In this document: one piece after another, positions 55,681-64,000 of the stretch
Layout: each line of letters starts with the position of its first letter
Position numbering within the stretch: position 1 is the first letter of the stretch
Origin: Mesobacillus foraminis
Lineage (GTDB): Bacteria > Bacillota > Bacilli > Bacillales > Cytobacillaceae
NCBI RefSeq assembly: GCF_004340465.1
Contig: NZ_SLVV01000001.1
Location: forward strand, 348,119-412,118
Direction: 5' to 3'
Length of the DNA: 64,000 bases
Translations under genes and position numbers: made by a program
Notes under the pieces: generated by a model
Told to the model about the DNA's origin: nothing
The model's database searches: none
What the model saw: the letters and a program-made list of their open reading frames with translations, nothing else

Positions 55681-55888
55681 TCAAACTCTCCTTTGCTCAG
55701 ATTAGTTTGGAAGCGTTCCTGTTCCCTGCTGGAAGTACATAGCACCAACAGTATTAACCGAAAATGCTAAATCAAAAGAAATCCAGCTTTGTGCAGCCCC
55801 ACAAATGCATGGTTCGACAGATTAATAGGAGGCCTTATGATGAAAAACATTTTGTAGTTTGCTAGTCTCGATCGATCCTAAAACGAGA

Positions 55889-56791
55889 TTATAGTAATTT
55901 ATCTCCGAATAACGAACTCATAAGGGCGACAGCAACCTCAGCTGTTTTATTTCGCTCGTCCAGTATGGGGTTTATTTCTACAAATTCGGCAGAAGTAACA
56001 ATTTCTGCCTCGGACAGTATTTCCATGGCCAGATGGCTTTCGCGATAGGAAATGCCCCCAACCACCGGCGTTCCGACTCCAGGTGCATCATCAGGATCAA
56101 GACCATCCAGGTCGAGTGACAGATGGACACTGTCCGTACGCTCTTTTAAATATGTAATGGTTTCTTCCATAACTCTTGTCATGCCTAAGCGGTCAATCTC
56201 ATGCATGGTATACACTCTGATTCCTTTTTCACGGATCAGCTTTCTTTCCCCCGGATCCAGGGAACGTGCGCCAATAATGACAACATTCTCCGGCTTGATC
56301 TTCGGTGCAAAGCCTCCAATATTGGTCAGTGAAGAGTCCCCGATTCCCAAACTGACTGCCAGCGACATGCCATGGATATTTCCCGAAGGAGATGTATCTG
56401 CGGTATTCAAGTCTCCATGTGCATCAAACCAGATCACTCCTAAATTTTTATTATGCTTGGCTATCCCGGCCAGTGTTCCAATCGCAATGCTGTGGTCACC
56501 GCCCAAAACTAAAGGAAACCGATTTAATCGGACTACCTCCTCAACTTTTTCACTTAACCTTACATTCCCTTTTGTTACCGCTTCCAAATTTTTCAGTCTC
56601 GTCTCTGCCCCATTGTCTGCTCTTTCTTTAATTTCAACTTTTATATCCCCTTCGTCGTAAATGGTAAATCCGAGGCCTTCAAGCCTTTCACTCATGCCCG
56701 CATATCTGATGGCACTCGGTCCCATATCTACTCCCCTTCTTAATTGACCCAGGTCCATTGGAACTCCTATAACTGATATCTCCTTCATCAT
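55889..56791 (-). CDS. rocF: Arginase
   Basis: 300 residues with the binuclear manganese motifs of the ureohydrolase family: LGGDHSIAIG, WFDAHGDLNT and SLDLDGLDPDDAPG. It hydrolyses arginine to ornithine and urea. AGGAGAG precedes ATG 56791; a second ATG follows directly. No sigma-54 -24/-12 promoter (as for roc genes of B. subtilis) was found upstream; an AT-rich TGCATAAATATTTA could be a poor ARG box. Confidence 0.94.
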   Translation of the reverse strand: MMKEISVIGVPMDLGQLRRGVDMGPSAIRYAGMSERLEGLGFTIYDEGDIKVEIKERADNGAETRLKNLEAVTKGNVRLSEKVEEVVRLNRFPLVLGGDHSIAIGTLAGIAKHNKNLGVIWFDAHGDLNTADTSPSGNIHGMSLAVSLGIGDSSLTNIGGFAPKIKPENVVIIGARSLDPGERKLIREKGIRVYTMHEIDRLGMTRVMEETITYLKERTDSVHLSLDLDGLDPDDAPGVGTPVVGGISYRESHLAMEILSEAEIVTSAEFVEINPILDERNKTAEVAVALMSSLFGDKLL

Positions 56792-57694
56792 GGCAGCTCT
56801 CTCCTATCCCAGTTTTTTCTCTCTTAGTTTAATAGATAAGGGCCAGGTGACTCAACTCGACATTTTTTTAAATATTTATGCAATTTAATTTAATCCCTAC
56901 TAAAGGAATTTCATCTTTAGAAAGTAAGATTTTTATTTTTTTAGGATAATAATGAGCATGAACAGAATGGACAACATGTGAAGTTTTTTTTGAGAAATCG
57001 GGGAAATACTGCGGGTGATGGAGGCTATAATCCCCCATTGATTAGATGTTATGAGTTTGATGCTGATTCTCACAGTTTGTATTTTCTATAAAACATCCAT
57101 ACTGAGTTACAATGAGACTGCAGGATTGTGCTTTTAACAGAATGGGCACTTCAGTGGAGTCAATGGCCCAAATTTCCTTACGATAAGCTGCAGTTAAAAT
57201 AGGAAAACAGCCCGGACCTCCACCTAAGGCGGCAAAGTATACGTTAAGTAAACCAACAGCGTTTAAATCAGCGAACCTTCTGAATGGAGCTTGCCACTTA
57301 ATCTCTATCATTATTTTAAAATAACTTAACAATCATTTTTCCATTAACCTATGATGTCCTTAGATTTCGGTGGCAATCCCGGGGCTTTCCATGCTGCATT
57401 CGTGACTGCATTCAGCAGTTAGCATTTTAGAATCTAACATCCACTTTCGCAATAACAAATTAGTTTTCCTATTATTTATTATTTTTTCCATCTTTGGCAG
57501 TGCATTTTACATATCCCACTGAGTATATTTCAAACCCATCAGTCTAAAAAAGCTGCCTCTGCTTTAACAAGCAGCCTCTTTAGTTATAATCCGACAAACA
57601 AAAAAAGGCTGCATTTGAACAGCCCTCTCCATTAAGGATGGAATATAGATATTGTTAAATAGTTGATGTTACCCTTCCTTGAAGTGGAAGAAAT
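56792..57694. other. Long intergenic region with a doubtful ORF
   Basis: 903 bp between rocF and the DUF3231 gene. A minus-strand frame at 57042-57332 (96 codons) contains an AALGGGPGCFPILTAAYRKE stretch but has no Shine-Dalgarno and no family I know; it may be a decayed gene. The remainder is AT-rich and shows only the two terminators at 57546-57624. Confidence 0.4.
57546..57624 (-). terminator. Tandem terminators of the DUF3231 gene
   Basis: Two minus-strand hairpins follow the gene: GGCTG-TTCAAATG-CAGCC with seven T (57599-57624), then GCTGC...GCAGC with six T (57546-57575). Confidence 0.75.
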
Positions 57695-58696
57695 TTATTT
57701 TGTAAGCTGGTTTCTGTCCTCAACTTGCGGAGGTTCTTCCATCCATCCCTTCTTAATCATGATTTTTCCGCCATCCTGGGCATAGGTAAATATGTCTTTA
57801 GCAAGGAGTGCCATCTTTGCCGGCAAATCACTTCGAAGGCTAAACGCGCCGCCCAGTGCATTGCTTCCCAATCCAAAGGAGCACAGCAGACTGGTATTAT
57901 ACATCATCAGCTTATCGGAAAAAGGCGCAATCTTTGAAGCGGTAGCTTTACCTGCATGAGTTGCAGGCGGTTCGATATAACTCTGGCGCAAAAATTCGCC
58001 CAAATCGATTTCGATTTTCTTTGATAATTTCATTCCATCCACAAGAAAGTCCTGTACCTCTTTATCTTCTGCCACCTGAGCAAACCCGATCATTAATTGC
58101 ATCCCTACAAGATTGGTTTCAATAGCATGGTGAATCAGCGAGACTTCAACTGTATTCAGGGATCTTGTTTCACTAAACCAGTTGAACCCGCCCAGATAGC
58201 CTTTGTCCTTTACAAATTTGACCTCTGTGGGCATCGAGACAAATGCCGGACGTGATAATACTCCCTTCTCTAAAAGCTGGGAAGTCGCCTGCCCGTTCAT
58301 CTGCTGTGCCTCTGCTGTTAATTTTATAAAAAAGTCTTTAATATCTTTTCGATAAGCCATTCCGGTAAAAAGTGCATACAGGCTCATTTCAACCTTGGTC
58401 ATCATGTGGAGATACATGATATCGAACATAAAGTCATACAGTTTGGGAACCCCTTTATGTACATCATTCTCTGTGAAGCCAACAGGGATAACGGCTCCTT
58501 CCTCCTTAAAGATACTCTTTATCGTCTCAATGTTTTTAGCTGCATCATTAAAATGAGATTGTAATAATTGCTTGCCTTCCTCATCTGCATGTTCAATAAA
58601 GTGTTCAAGAATTCTCAAGACCATCGTTTTTTCTTGATAAGCCATCCACAAATTAGCCAATTCGGATGATGTTATTGGTACTTGACTTGAAGTCAT
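57695..58696 (-). CDS. DUF3231 family protein (CotF-like helical bundle)
   Basis: 333 residues in two homologous halves (about 1-165 and 170-325). Each is a four-helix ferritin-like bundle of the DUF3231 family, related to CotF spore-coat proteins; ELANLWMAYQEKTMVLRILEHF begins the first. Members are found in spores or are stress-related in Bacillus. Function unknown. GGAGG precedes the ATG. Confidence 0.85.
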   Translation of the reverse strand: MTSSQVPITSSELANLWMAYQEKTMVLRILEHFIEHADEEGKQLLQSHFNDAAKNIETIKSIFKEEGAVIPVGFTENDVHKGVPKLYDFMFDIMYLHMMTKVEMSLYALFTGMAYRKDIKDFFIKLTAEAQQMNGQATSQLLEKGVLSRPAFVSMPTEVKFVKDKGYLGGFNWFSETRSLNTVEVSLIHHAIETNLVGMQLMIGFAQVAEDKEVQDFLVDGMKLSKKIEIDLGEFLRQSYIEPPATHAGKATASKIAPFSDKLMMYNTSLLCSFGLGSNALGGAFSLRSDLPAKMALLAKDIFTYAQDGGKIMIKKGWMEEPPQVEDRNQLTK

Positions 58697-58831
58697 TGCT
58701 GCTAGCCTCCATGTTTTTTTATAATGTAGCCTTTTATGTCAGCTTTTATTAAAAAATAGCCAGAATCTTTATAAGCTCACTTGAAAACGAGCCAAGTTAC
58801 CATTGTTATGGCACAAACGGTTCTTCCGTAG

Positions 58832-59338
58832 TTATTGAGCAAACTTAAAAGGGACTTTAAAGAAGAGAATTAAAAAGACAATGATTATAATCGACATAAG
58901 ATAGGCACGAAAAGGATATTTCTGATGTACTGCAATAACCCAGAACATAACAAGATCAAATAAAAAGGAATAGCCAAATTTCCAGCCATTCTGATAAGAA
59001 ATCCTGCCTGACAAATAAAGAATGAACTCGACGGCTATGTAGAACCCTGACCAAATTAGTATATAAATAAAGCGTGAAACCCTCGTATCAGGATAATGGG
59101 ACAGATATAAAAAAATACTGACTGGCATCGTAATCAGGGCATATATAATCACCGTCATCTCATGCCCAAACAGAAAGTCGGGATGAAACTTCCATAAAGT
59201 ATAATCTTTCACAATATACTCATAAAGCAGACCAAATGTCGCAATAAAAAACATGCTAGCATGATAGTCTCTCCAGTTTCTCCAATTTCCCCACTTGAAA
59301 GATGCTAATAAAGTTAAAAGGGTAATTGCAAGGTGCAT
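58832..59338 (-). CDS. CBO0543 family membrane protein
   Basis: 168 residues from ATG 59338, preferred because GGAGAGG lies upstream; in-frame GTG 59386 and ATG 59380 have none. About five hydrophobic segments with aromatic-rich loops (NWRNWRDYHASMFFIATFGLLYEY, in two runs, and HPDFLFGHEM). This pattern is that of the CBO0543 family, known only from Firmicutes spore-formers and of unknown function. Confidence 0.75.
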   Translation of the reverse strand: MHLAITLLTLLASFKWGNWRNWRDYHASMFFIATFGLLYEYIVKDYTLWKFHPDFLFGHEMTVIIYALITMPVSIFLYLSHYPDTRVSRFIYILIWSGFYIAVEFILYLSGRISYQNGWKFGYSFLFDLVMFWVIAVHQKYPFRAYLMSIIIIVFLILFFKVPFKFAQ

Positions 59339-59659
59339 GCTGAATTTTCCTCTCCAGAAATTTGTATTAGCCTTCCCCATATCCACAAATTTATGAGCAG
59401 TGTTGATTTACCGAAGATAAAAGAGGCAGTCCCTGTGGTTCGCTCATGCCTGAAAGAAATCTGGGACTTTTCCCTTCATAAAAAATTAACGCCAGTTTAA
59501 AACCTGCTTAATAGGCCTTTACTATTATTGGACAGGAAGGGTTGTTCGAGTTCAGTAATCTCTGGTTTTAAAATCACATGGAGTTGAGTTTAAGGCTATG
59601 ATAAGGAATTTGAACAACGCCCATCATACATATTAAAGTAAATTTATTGGAGGTTTTTA

Positions 59660-60535
59660 ATGAAGAAATACCTGCTCTCTCTTGCACTGATTTTGGCTGT
59701 TTTTAGCCTGCCATTGACGAACGCAGCTGCTTCACAAAACCATCAGGCCCAACAGAAGGCAACTCCGCTTGCTAAAGCACATGCGCATAACGATTATGAG
59801 CATGCACGTCCTTTATTCGATGCACTGCAGCATGGATTTACAAGTGTTGAGGCAGATGTGTGGCTTGAAGATGGGGAGCTTCTGGTTGCCCATGACAAAG
59901 TCGATGTACAGCCCGGCCGCACACTAAAATCACTTTATCTGGAGCCGTTAAAAGATATTGTTAAAAACAATAAAGGCTCCGTATACCCTGGCTACCACCA
60001 TGAATTCATCCTTTGGATTGACATTAAGTCAGAAGGTGAAGCTGCATACAGGAAAATTCATGAACAGCTCAGCCAATACCGCCTTATGCTGACTAAATTT
60101 ATCCCGGCGGGTGTAAAGCCAGGTCCCGTAACTGTCTATATTTCCGGAAACCGGCCACGTGCTTTGATGGAGAACCAAAGAGTCCGGTATGCCGGATATG
60201 ATGGGCGGATGACCGACCTTGGGGCAAATGATCCCAATACGTTCATCCCTGTGATCAGTGACAACTGGACGAAACACTTTACATGGACAGGAACTGGGGA
60301 AATGCCTCAAAAGGAACAGGAAAAGTTAAAGTCTATTGTGGAAAACGCCCATAAAAATGGTCAAAAGGTCCGCTTTTGGGCTACTCCAGACCTTCCCTCG
60401 CCTGCCCGTGATGCCATTTGGCAGAAACTCCTGGCACTTGGTGTCGATTTTATCAATACAGATGATTTGGGCGGTTTGGAGAAATTCTTGAAAGAACATG
60501 ACCCTGAGGCATCAAAACCGAATATTGGCTGGTAA
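59660..60535 (+). CDS. Secreted PLC-like phosphodiesterase
   Basis: 291 residues. Cleavable signal peptide (about 1-25, ending LTNAAAS), then a PLC-like TIM barrel: KAHAHNDYEHARPLFDALQHG, SVEADVWLEDGELLVAHD and ILWIDIKSEGEA. The HND/ExD/HD pattern matches the metal-dependent phosphodiesterases related to glycerophosphodiesterases and AIM6. It probably cleaves phosphodiester bonds in extracellular lipid or teichoic-acid material. GGAGG precedes the ATG. Confidence 0.85.
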   Translation: MKKYLLSLALILAVFSLPLTNAAASQNHQAQQKATPLAKAHAHNDYEHARPLFDALQHGFTSVEADVWLEDGELLVAHDKVDVQPGRTLKSLYLEPLKDIVKNNKGSVYPGYHHEFILWIDIKSEGEAAYRKIHEQLSQYRLMLTKFIPAGVKPGPVTVYISGNRPRALMENQRVRYAGYDGRMTDLGANDPNTFIPVISDNWTKHFTWTGTGEMPQKEQEKLKSIVENAHKNGQKVRFWATPDLPSPARDAIWQKLLALGVDFINTDDLGGLEKFLKEHDPEASKPNIGW

Positions 60536-60551
60536 ACGTCAAAGCTTCAAT

Positions 60552-60590
60552 AAAAACAAGGCTTCCAGTAATTCCGGAAGCCTCGTTTTT
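60552..60590 (+). terminator. Intrinsic terminator
   Basis: AAAAAC-AAGGCTTCC and GGAAGCCT-GTTTTT stem, 16 bp after the phosphodiesterase stop. Confidence 0.85.
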
Positions 60591-60691
60591 ATCCAAATTT
60601 ATTTAGATTCAAGCGGGACGGCCTAAGCTGTAAAAACCCTATCCATATGTCTTCTCGCCATTCAAGGCTTTCTGCATGCCTGTACTTCTTA

Positions 60692-61339
60692 TTAACCGTT
60701 AAGGTCCTTGCTTCCACTCTCACGATAGGAAGTGTCAGCGATTTTTTCGACTTCATGCTGGTTATTGACGTAATGGACAACTGAAACACTGCAATTCTCA
60801 TGAACAGGATACTCGGTTCTTTTGGTTATTTGCATTATGTAGTTTCCAATGGTTACCCCATGTGAAAAGATTAGAATATTGCCGCCCTGGGAAGAGTGTT
60901 TTTTTACGATATCTTCAACTGCAGTCTTTGTCCGTGTAAAAAGCTGTACATAGGATTCCCCTTCTGGCGCTGCGGCATTTAAATCTTTAAGGCTGAATAA
61001 TGTTTCGAGTATATTCCCGTGCCTTTCCACTATTTCCTCTTCCAGCAGGGATTCCAAAACGCCAAAGTTCATTTCCTTGAGCCTTGGGTCAATTGTCAAA
61101 GGAATATTTCGATCACCAATGGCATATTTGGCTGTATCCAGTACCCTTTGGCTGTCGCTTGAGTAAGCAGCATCAAAGTTTATGTCCGACAATCCTCTTC
61201 CGACAGATTTTGCCTGGAGGACCCCTTTTTCTGTAAGCGGTGAATCACAGTGCCCCTGCATTCGCTTTTCTATATTAAATTGAGTTTCACCATGCCGGAC
61301 AAAAAAAATCGTTACCTTTTTCTCGTTGCCCAAATTCAA
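60692..61339 (-). CDS. Histidine phosphatase (phosphoglycerate mutase-like)
   Basis: 215 residues from TTG 61339 (AAGGG six bases upstream); ATG 61345 is two codons earlier but abuts the Shine-Dalgarno. Catalytic FVRHGETQFN, EMNFGVLES with the acid, and FSHGVTIGNYI. Likely a broad phosphatase rather than a true mutase. It lies downstream of, and co-directional with, a PTS operon, about 360 bp away. Confidence 0.88.
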   Translation of the reverse strand: MNLGNEKKVTIFFVRHGETQFNIEKRMQGHCDSPLTEKGVLQAKSVGRGLSDINFDAAYSSDSQRVLDTAKYAIGDRNIPLTIDPRLKEMNFGVLESLLEEEIVERHGNILETLFSLKDLNAAAPEGESYVQLFTRTKTAVEDIVKKHSSQGGNILIFSHGVTIGNYIMQITKRTEYPVHENCSVSVVHYVNNQHEVEKIADTSYRESGSKDLNG

Positions 61340-61699
61340 ACACATCCCTTATTTTCAGTATAAAAAACTAATCCTTAAAAACTTGCTTAATGGGAAATCA
61401 ACTGATGCCCGTACTGTTATCCCATTATAAACGTTTTATTTTCATTATGGTAATCAACAACAGGAAGGACGGATGGCACCAGTATTTTTCTTGGCAACCT
61501 TTTATAGTCCTTGCATTCACTCTCCCAGCTTGGTTAAAAATAACAGAAATCCGCCTTGAATAGCAGGCGGATTTCATTGCTGTAGTTCAGATGTTATAAA
61601 TATTACCAGTCAGACAGGCTGTTATTGGCGCAACCTGCAAAAATGTTGCTTTAAAAGGGTTCATCCTGTTGTTGATTTCAGGAAGGGCCAAAATAAATA
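61340..61699 (-). terminator. Intergenic region with PTS operon terminator
   Basis: AAATCCGCC (61547-61555) and GGCGGATTT (61566-61574) pair; the minus strand continues CTGTTATTTTTA, making a terminator for the PTS operon. Nothing else was recognised in these 360 bp. Confidence 0.65.
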
Positions 61700-62023
61700 T
61701 TATGCCCTTGCAGCCTGTTTTACTGTTTCGTAAAGATCTACGAATTCAGCCGCTAAATCCTTCATAGTGATTGCGTTCATCAAGTGATCCTGTGCATGGA
61801 CCATCAATAAGGAAATTTCCGTTTTTTCCCCGCGAATCTCGCTTTGAATTAAAGAAGTCTGAATGTGATGCGCTTCGTTTAGGGCATTAACTGCTTCCTG
61901 CAGTTTTTCCCTTGCACCTTCTATATCTCCTGTCTTCGCCGCGGCAATCGCTTCCATCGCGGAGCTTTTTCCATTTCCACCATGAAGAATGATTTGAAAG
62001 ATTGTTTCCTCTAAGTTTGCCAT
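61700..62023 (-). CDS. PTS lactose/cellobiose-family IIA component
   Basis: 107 residues, three-helix bundle of the LicA/CelC/LacF IIA type, with the phosphorylated His in LLMVHAQDHLMNAI. It accepts phosphate from HPr and passes it to IIB. Last of three PTS genes in the order IIB-IIC-IIA. AGGAGG precedes the ATG. No antiterminator, regulator or 6-phospho-beta-glucosidase is in the window. Confidence 0.93.
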   Translation of the reverse strand: MANLEETIFQIILHGGNGKSSAMEAIAAAKTGDIEGAREKLQEAVNALNEAHHIQTSLIQSEIRGEKTEISLLMVHAQDHLMNAITMKDLAAEFVDLYETVKQAARA

Positions 62024-62085
62024 TATTATTTCCTCCTATAAAGTGCCCAGCCCTACTCGCACAGGGGCTGAGTTTTGCTAAAAAC

Positions 62086-63417
62086 TTAGCTTGCCTGCTG
62101 TTCGGTTGTGCTGCCGTTTTCCTCACGGACCTTCATCTTGTCCCACATCTTGAAGAATGGCATGTAGACAGCGAAAGCAATAGCGATGTTGACGGCCTGC
62201 ATGACAGCACCGGAGATTTTGCCTCCTGTTGCCAGGTACCCGCCAATAAGCGGAGGCGTAGTCCATGGGATGGCAATGCCTGCCGGTTTTGCAACGAGGC
62301 CTGTGCTCATCGCAAAGTACGTTACAATGATCAGGACGATCGGTGTCAGGAAAAACGGGACAATCAGCAATGGGTTCATGACAATCGGTGTCCCAAAGAT
62401 AATCGGTTCGTTAATCATGAAGGTTCCGGGACCTGCTGACAGCTTGCCCAGCTCTTTCATTTGCTTGCTTCTGGCCCAGAACAGCATGAGGATCATCAGC
62501 CCGAATGTGGCACCAGTACCGCCGATATTGACGAATACCTCAAAGAATTGGGAAGTGAAGATATTAGGCAGTTCTTCGCCGGCCTGGAAGGCAATACGGT
62601 TGGCATCTGTGTTGGACAGCCAGATCGGGCTCATGACTCCACCCACAATATTGGTCCCGTGAAGGCCTGCAGACCATAGAAGCATGATCAGCATGTAGGC
62701 AATGATCGATCCGATTAAGCTTCCGCCAAGTACACTGAGCGGACCGCCCAGAAGAACCCCGATGACATTATGAATGCTTTCAAAGCTTGTATTTTCAAGA
62801 ATCAGACGAACAAGCCATACAATGGTGATGACGAAGAAACCGGGAATAAGTGCAACGAATGACTTCGAAACAGCTGGCGGTACACTGTCCGGCATTTTAA
62901 TGACGATGTTTTTCTTGACCACCCAGTTATAAACCTCCGTAGAGAACATCGCAATCACCATGGCAACGAACAGGCCTTTGCTTCCCATTAATGCTGTCGG
63001 GATGGCCCCGCCAACTGCAACTGCCTCTGCGGCCCCTTCAGGTGTGAACATGACCTGGAATGGAGTAGCCAATAAGAACGCACATAGAGAGATAGCTCCG
63101 GCTGTTAAAGCATCAAGATTGTATCTTTCAGCCAGCCTGTATGCGATCCCGAAGGCTGCGATAAGGCCCATCATGTCAAAGGTGGCTCCGGTTGGATAAA
63201 GCAATTTCGCCAGCCACTGGTCCCCGAAAATGCCTGCCATGAAGTCCGCATAGCCCGGAATGGGGATAAACCCTAAAATGAGAAAGAATGACCCGATGAT
63301 AATTAATGGCATTGTAAGAATGATACCGTCTTTTAAAGCACCCAGATGTCGTTGTCCAGCAAGTTTTGCAGCAAACGGCATAAAGTGGTTTTCCAGGAAG
63401 CTTAAGAATTTATTCAT
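62086..63417 (-). CDS. PTS lactose/cellobiose-family IIC permease
   Basis: 443 residues, about ten membrane segments. Conserved IIC regions: DGIILTMPLIIIGSFFLI near the N-terminus and NEPIIFGTPIVMNPLLIVPF, the sugar-binding NEPI/IFG motif. It is of the CelB/LicC type for cellobiose, lichenan oligosaccharides or related beta-glucosides. It starts 14 bp after the IIB stop. Confidence 0.94.
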   Translation of the reverse strand: MNKFLSFLENHFMPFAAKLAGQRHLGALKDGIILTMPLIIIGSFFLILGFIPIPGYADFMAGIFGDQWLAKLLYPTGATFDMMGLIAAFGIAYRLAERYNLDALTAGAISLCAFLLATPFQVMFTPEGAAEAVAVGGAIPTALMGSKGLFVAMVIAMFSTEVYNWVVKKNIVIKMPDSVPPAVSKSFVALIPGFFVITIVWLVRLILENTSFESIHNVIGVLLGGPLSVLGGSLIGSIIAYMLIMLLWSAGLHGTNIVGGVMSPIWLSNTDANRIAFQAGEELPNIFTSQFFEVFVNIGGTGATFGLMILMLFWARSKQMKELGKLSAGPGTFMINEPIIFGTPIVMNPLLIVPFFLTPIVLIIVTYFAMSTGLVAKPAGIAIPWTTPPLIGGYLATGGKISGAVMQAVNIAIAFAVYMPFFKMWDKMKVREENGSTTEQQAS

Positions 63418-63431
63418 GGGTCCTGCACTCC

Positions 63432-63740
63432 TTATCCTTTATTAATAAGAGCGAGAGCTGATTTCAGAACTTCTGGTCCGTTGCACATTCCGTATTGTAC
63501 CGGGTTGATGGAATCAACCGGGATGTTCTTTTCTTCACCCAGCTTCTTCATTTGCGGAAGCAGGTAGCGAACCTGCGGCCCAAGCAAAAGGACGTCGGCC
63601 TGATCAATATGGTTTTTGACGGCATCGGCACTTTCAGCCCAGATTTTGCACTCAATCCCCTGCTCCGAGGCTGCTTTTTCCATTTTGGTTACCAATAGGC
63701 TAGTAGACATTCCCGCTGCACAGCATAATAGAATATTCAT
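63432..63740 (-). CDS. PTS lactose/cellobiose-family IIB component
   Basis: 102 residues of the CelA/LicB type. Phospho-cysteine in the P-loop-like N-terminus [17 protein letters not shown], then [13 protein letters not shown]. It is the first gene of the PTS operon, and AGGAGG precedes the ATG. Confidence 0.94.
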   Translation of the reverse strand: MNILLCCAAGMSTSLLVTKMEKAASEQGIECKIWAESADAVKNHIDQADVLLLGPQVRYLLPQMKKLGEEKNIPVDSINPVQYGMCNGPEVLKSALALINKG

Positions 63741-63818
63741 GTGAGTTCCTCCTAGAATTTAAATTTAGTTTTTCGTAACTTTGTAAGCCTCTTGTCGAGG
63801 TATGTCTTTATCATAGTA

Positions 63819-63833
63819 GTAAAGCGCTTTCAA
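63819..63833. promoter_or_regulatory. cre-like site upstream of the PTS operon
   Basis: GTAAAGCGCTTTCAA contains the palindromic core AAAGCGCTTT and matches 12 of 14 cre consensus positions. CcpA repression of a beta-glucoside PTS would be expected. It lies 79 bp before the IIB start. Confidence 0.55.
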
Positions 63834-63840
63834 CTACACT

Positions 63841-64000
63841 CAAGTTTTTTCCTTTGCTCAACGGAAAAAGATTATACGCTTCCATTATTCCCTTCGTCAC
63901 CCCTTATTTCTGTAACCTCAACCCCCAATCCTTGCCGAATAATAGACGGTCTCCGCATGCAACGGAAAAATGATGCGTGTACATCCAATTTGAAAAGGCT
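63841..64000. other. Window end, no gene assigned
   Basis: On the minus strand, frames remain open from the right edge for about 30-45 codons (for example to a stop near 63876), so the tail of an upstream minus-strand gene may be cut here. Nothing recognisable was seen. Confidence 0.25.

Noticed and set aside
56792-56960. Sigma-L (-24/-12) promoter for rocF
   Set aside because: No GG-N10-GC pair with the TGGCAC/TTGC context was found upstream of the arginase gene.

Overview
The window comes from an endospore-forming member of the Bacillaceae (Bacillus, Mesobacillus or Cytobacillus type). The signs are SpoVR, two H-type small acid-soluble spore proteins, a KinB-like sporulation kinase, a YhcN-type spore lipoprotein, AGGAGG ribosome-binding sites, moderate GC and B. 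subtilis-like gene families throughout. The stretch from 5 to 14 kb (YhcN-like, SpoVR, YhdB, PgcA, YhcX, YhcU, YhcT) resembles the yhc-yhd region of B. subtilis. No rRNA, tRNA, CRISPR array, intact insertion sequence or prophage was seen.

Layout. 0-5 kb: a cut GNAT acetyltransferase, a CNNM/CorC-type transporter behind a long structured leader, and two cation diffusion facilitators. 5-14 kb: the spore and housekeeping genes above, plus a BdbC/thioredoxin disulfide pair. 14-19 kb: a PhoU-like/Pit phosphate operon, a degenerate duplicated non-coding stretch, sspH, and a purine permease under PurR boxes. 19.3-29.9 kb: a tightly coupled six-gene minus-strand operon joining signalling to polysaccharide synthesis (see below). 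30-34.6 kb: KinB-like kinase, a second sspH of 59 codons, an AI-2E-type exporter, 3-methyladenine glycosylase and a HAD phosphatase. 34.6-42 kb: mixed housekeeping genes with two intergenic 52-bp tandem repeat arrays. 42-47 kb: a sugar or polyol catabolic operon (ThuA, two Gfo/Idh/MocA dehydrogenases, a TIM-barrel isomerase) facing an AraC regulator. 47-54 kb: a third 52-bp array, a GDSL hydrolase, a stand-alone FtsZ, a J-domain protein, transaldolase, and glucuronate isomerase with its LacI regulator and two identical operators. 54-64 kb: arginase and an amino-acid permease, DUF3231 and CBO0543 proteins, a secreted PLC-like phosphodiesterase, a histidine phosphatase, and a lichenan/cellobiose-type PTS (IIB-IIC-IIA) preceded by a cre-like site.

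The most notable system is the 19.3-29.9 kb operon. Its order is Hpt-REC-GGDEF-REC diguanylate cyclase, membrane-anchored HEAT-repeat protein, processive GT2 synthase with D, DxD, GED and QRRRW motifs, membrane-anchored TIM-barrel glycoside hydrolase-like protein, single-domain response regulator, and a hybrid histidine kinase that has no Hpt of its own. Every junction overlaps or is one base apart. The parts fit a self-contained phosphorelay that controls c-di-GMP and production of a surface polysaccharide. A perfect Spo0A-type box and a leader terminator lie upstream, opposite a KinB-like kinase. It does not match eps, pga or ydaJKLMN as I know them.

The second notable pattern is three separate intergenic arrays (34.85-35.35, 40.98-41.22 and 47.49-47.78 kb). 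They have different consensus sequences but share a period of about 52 bp and a partly shared pyrimidine-rich skeleton.
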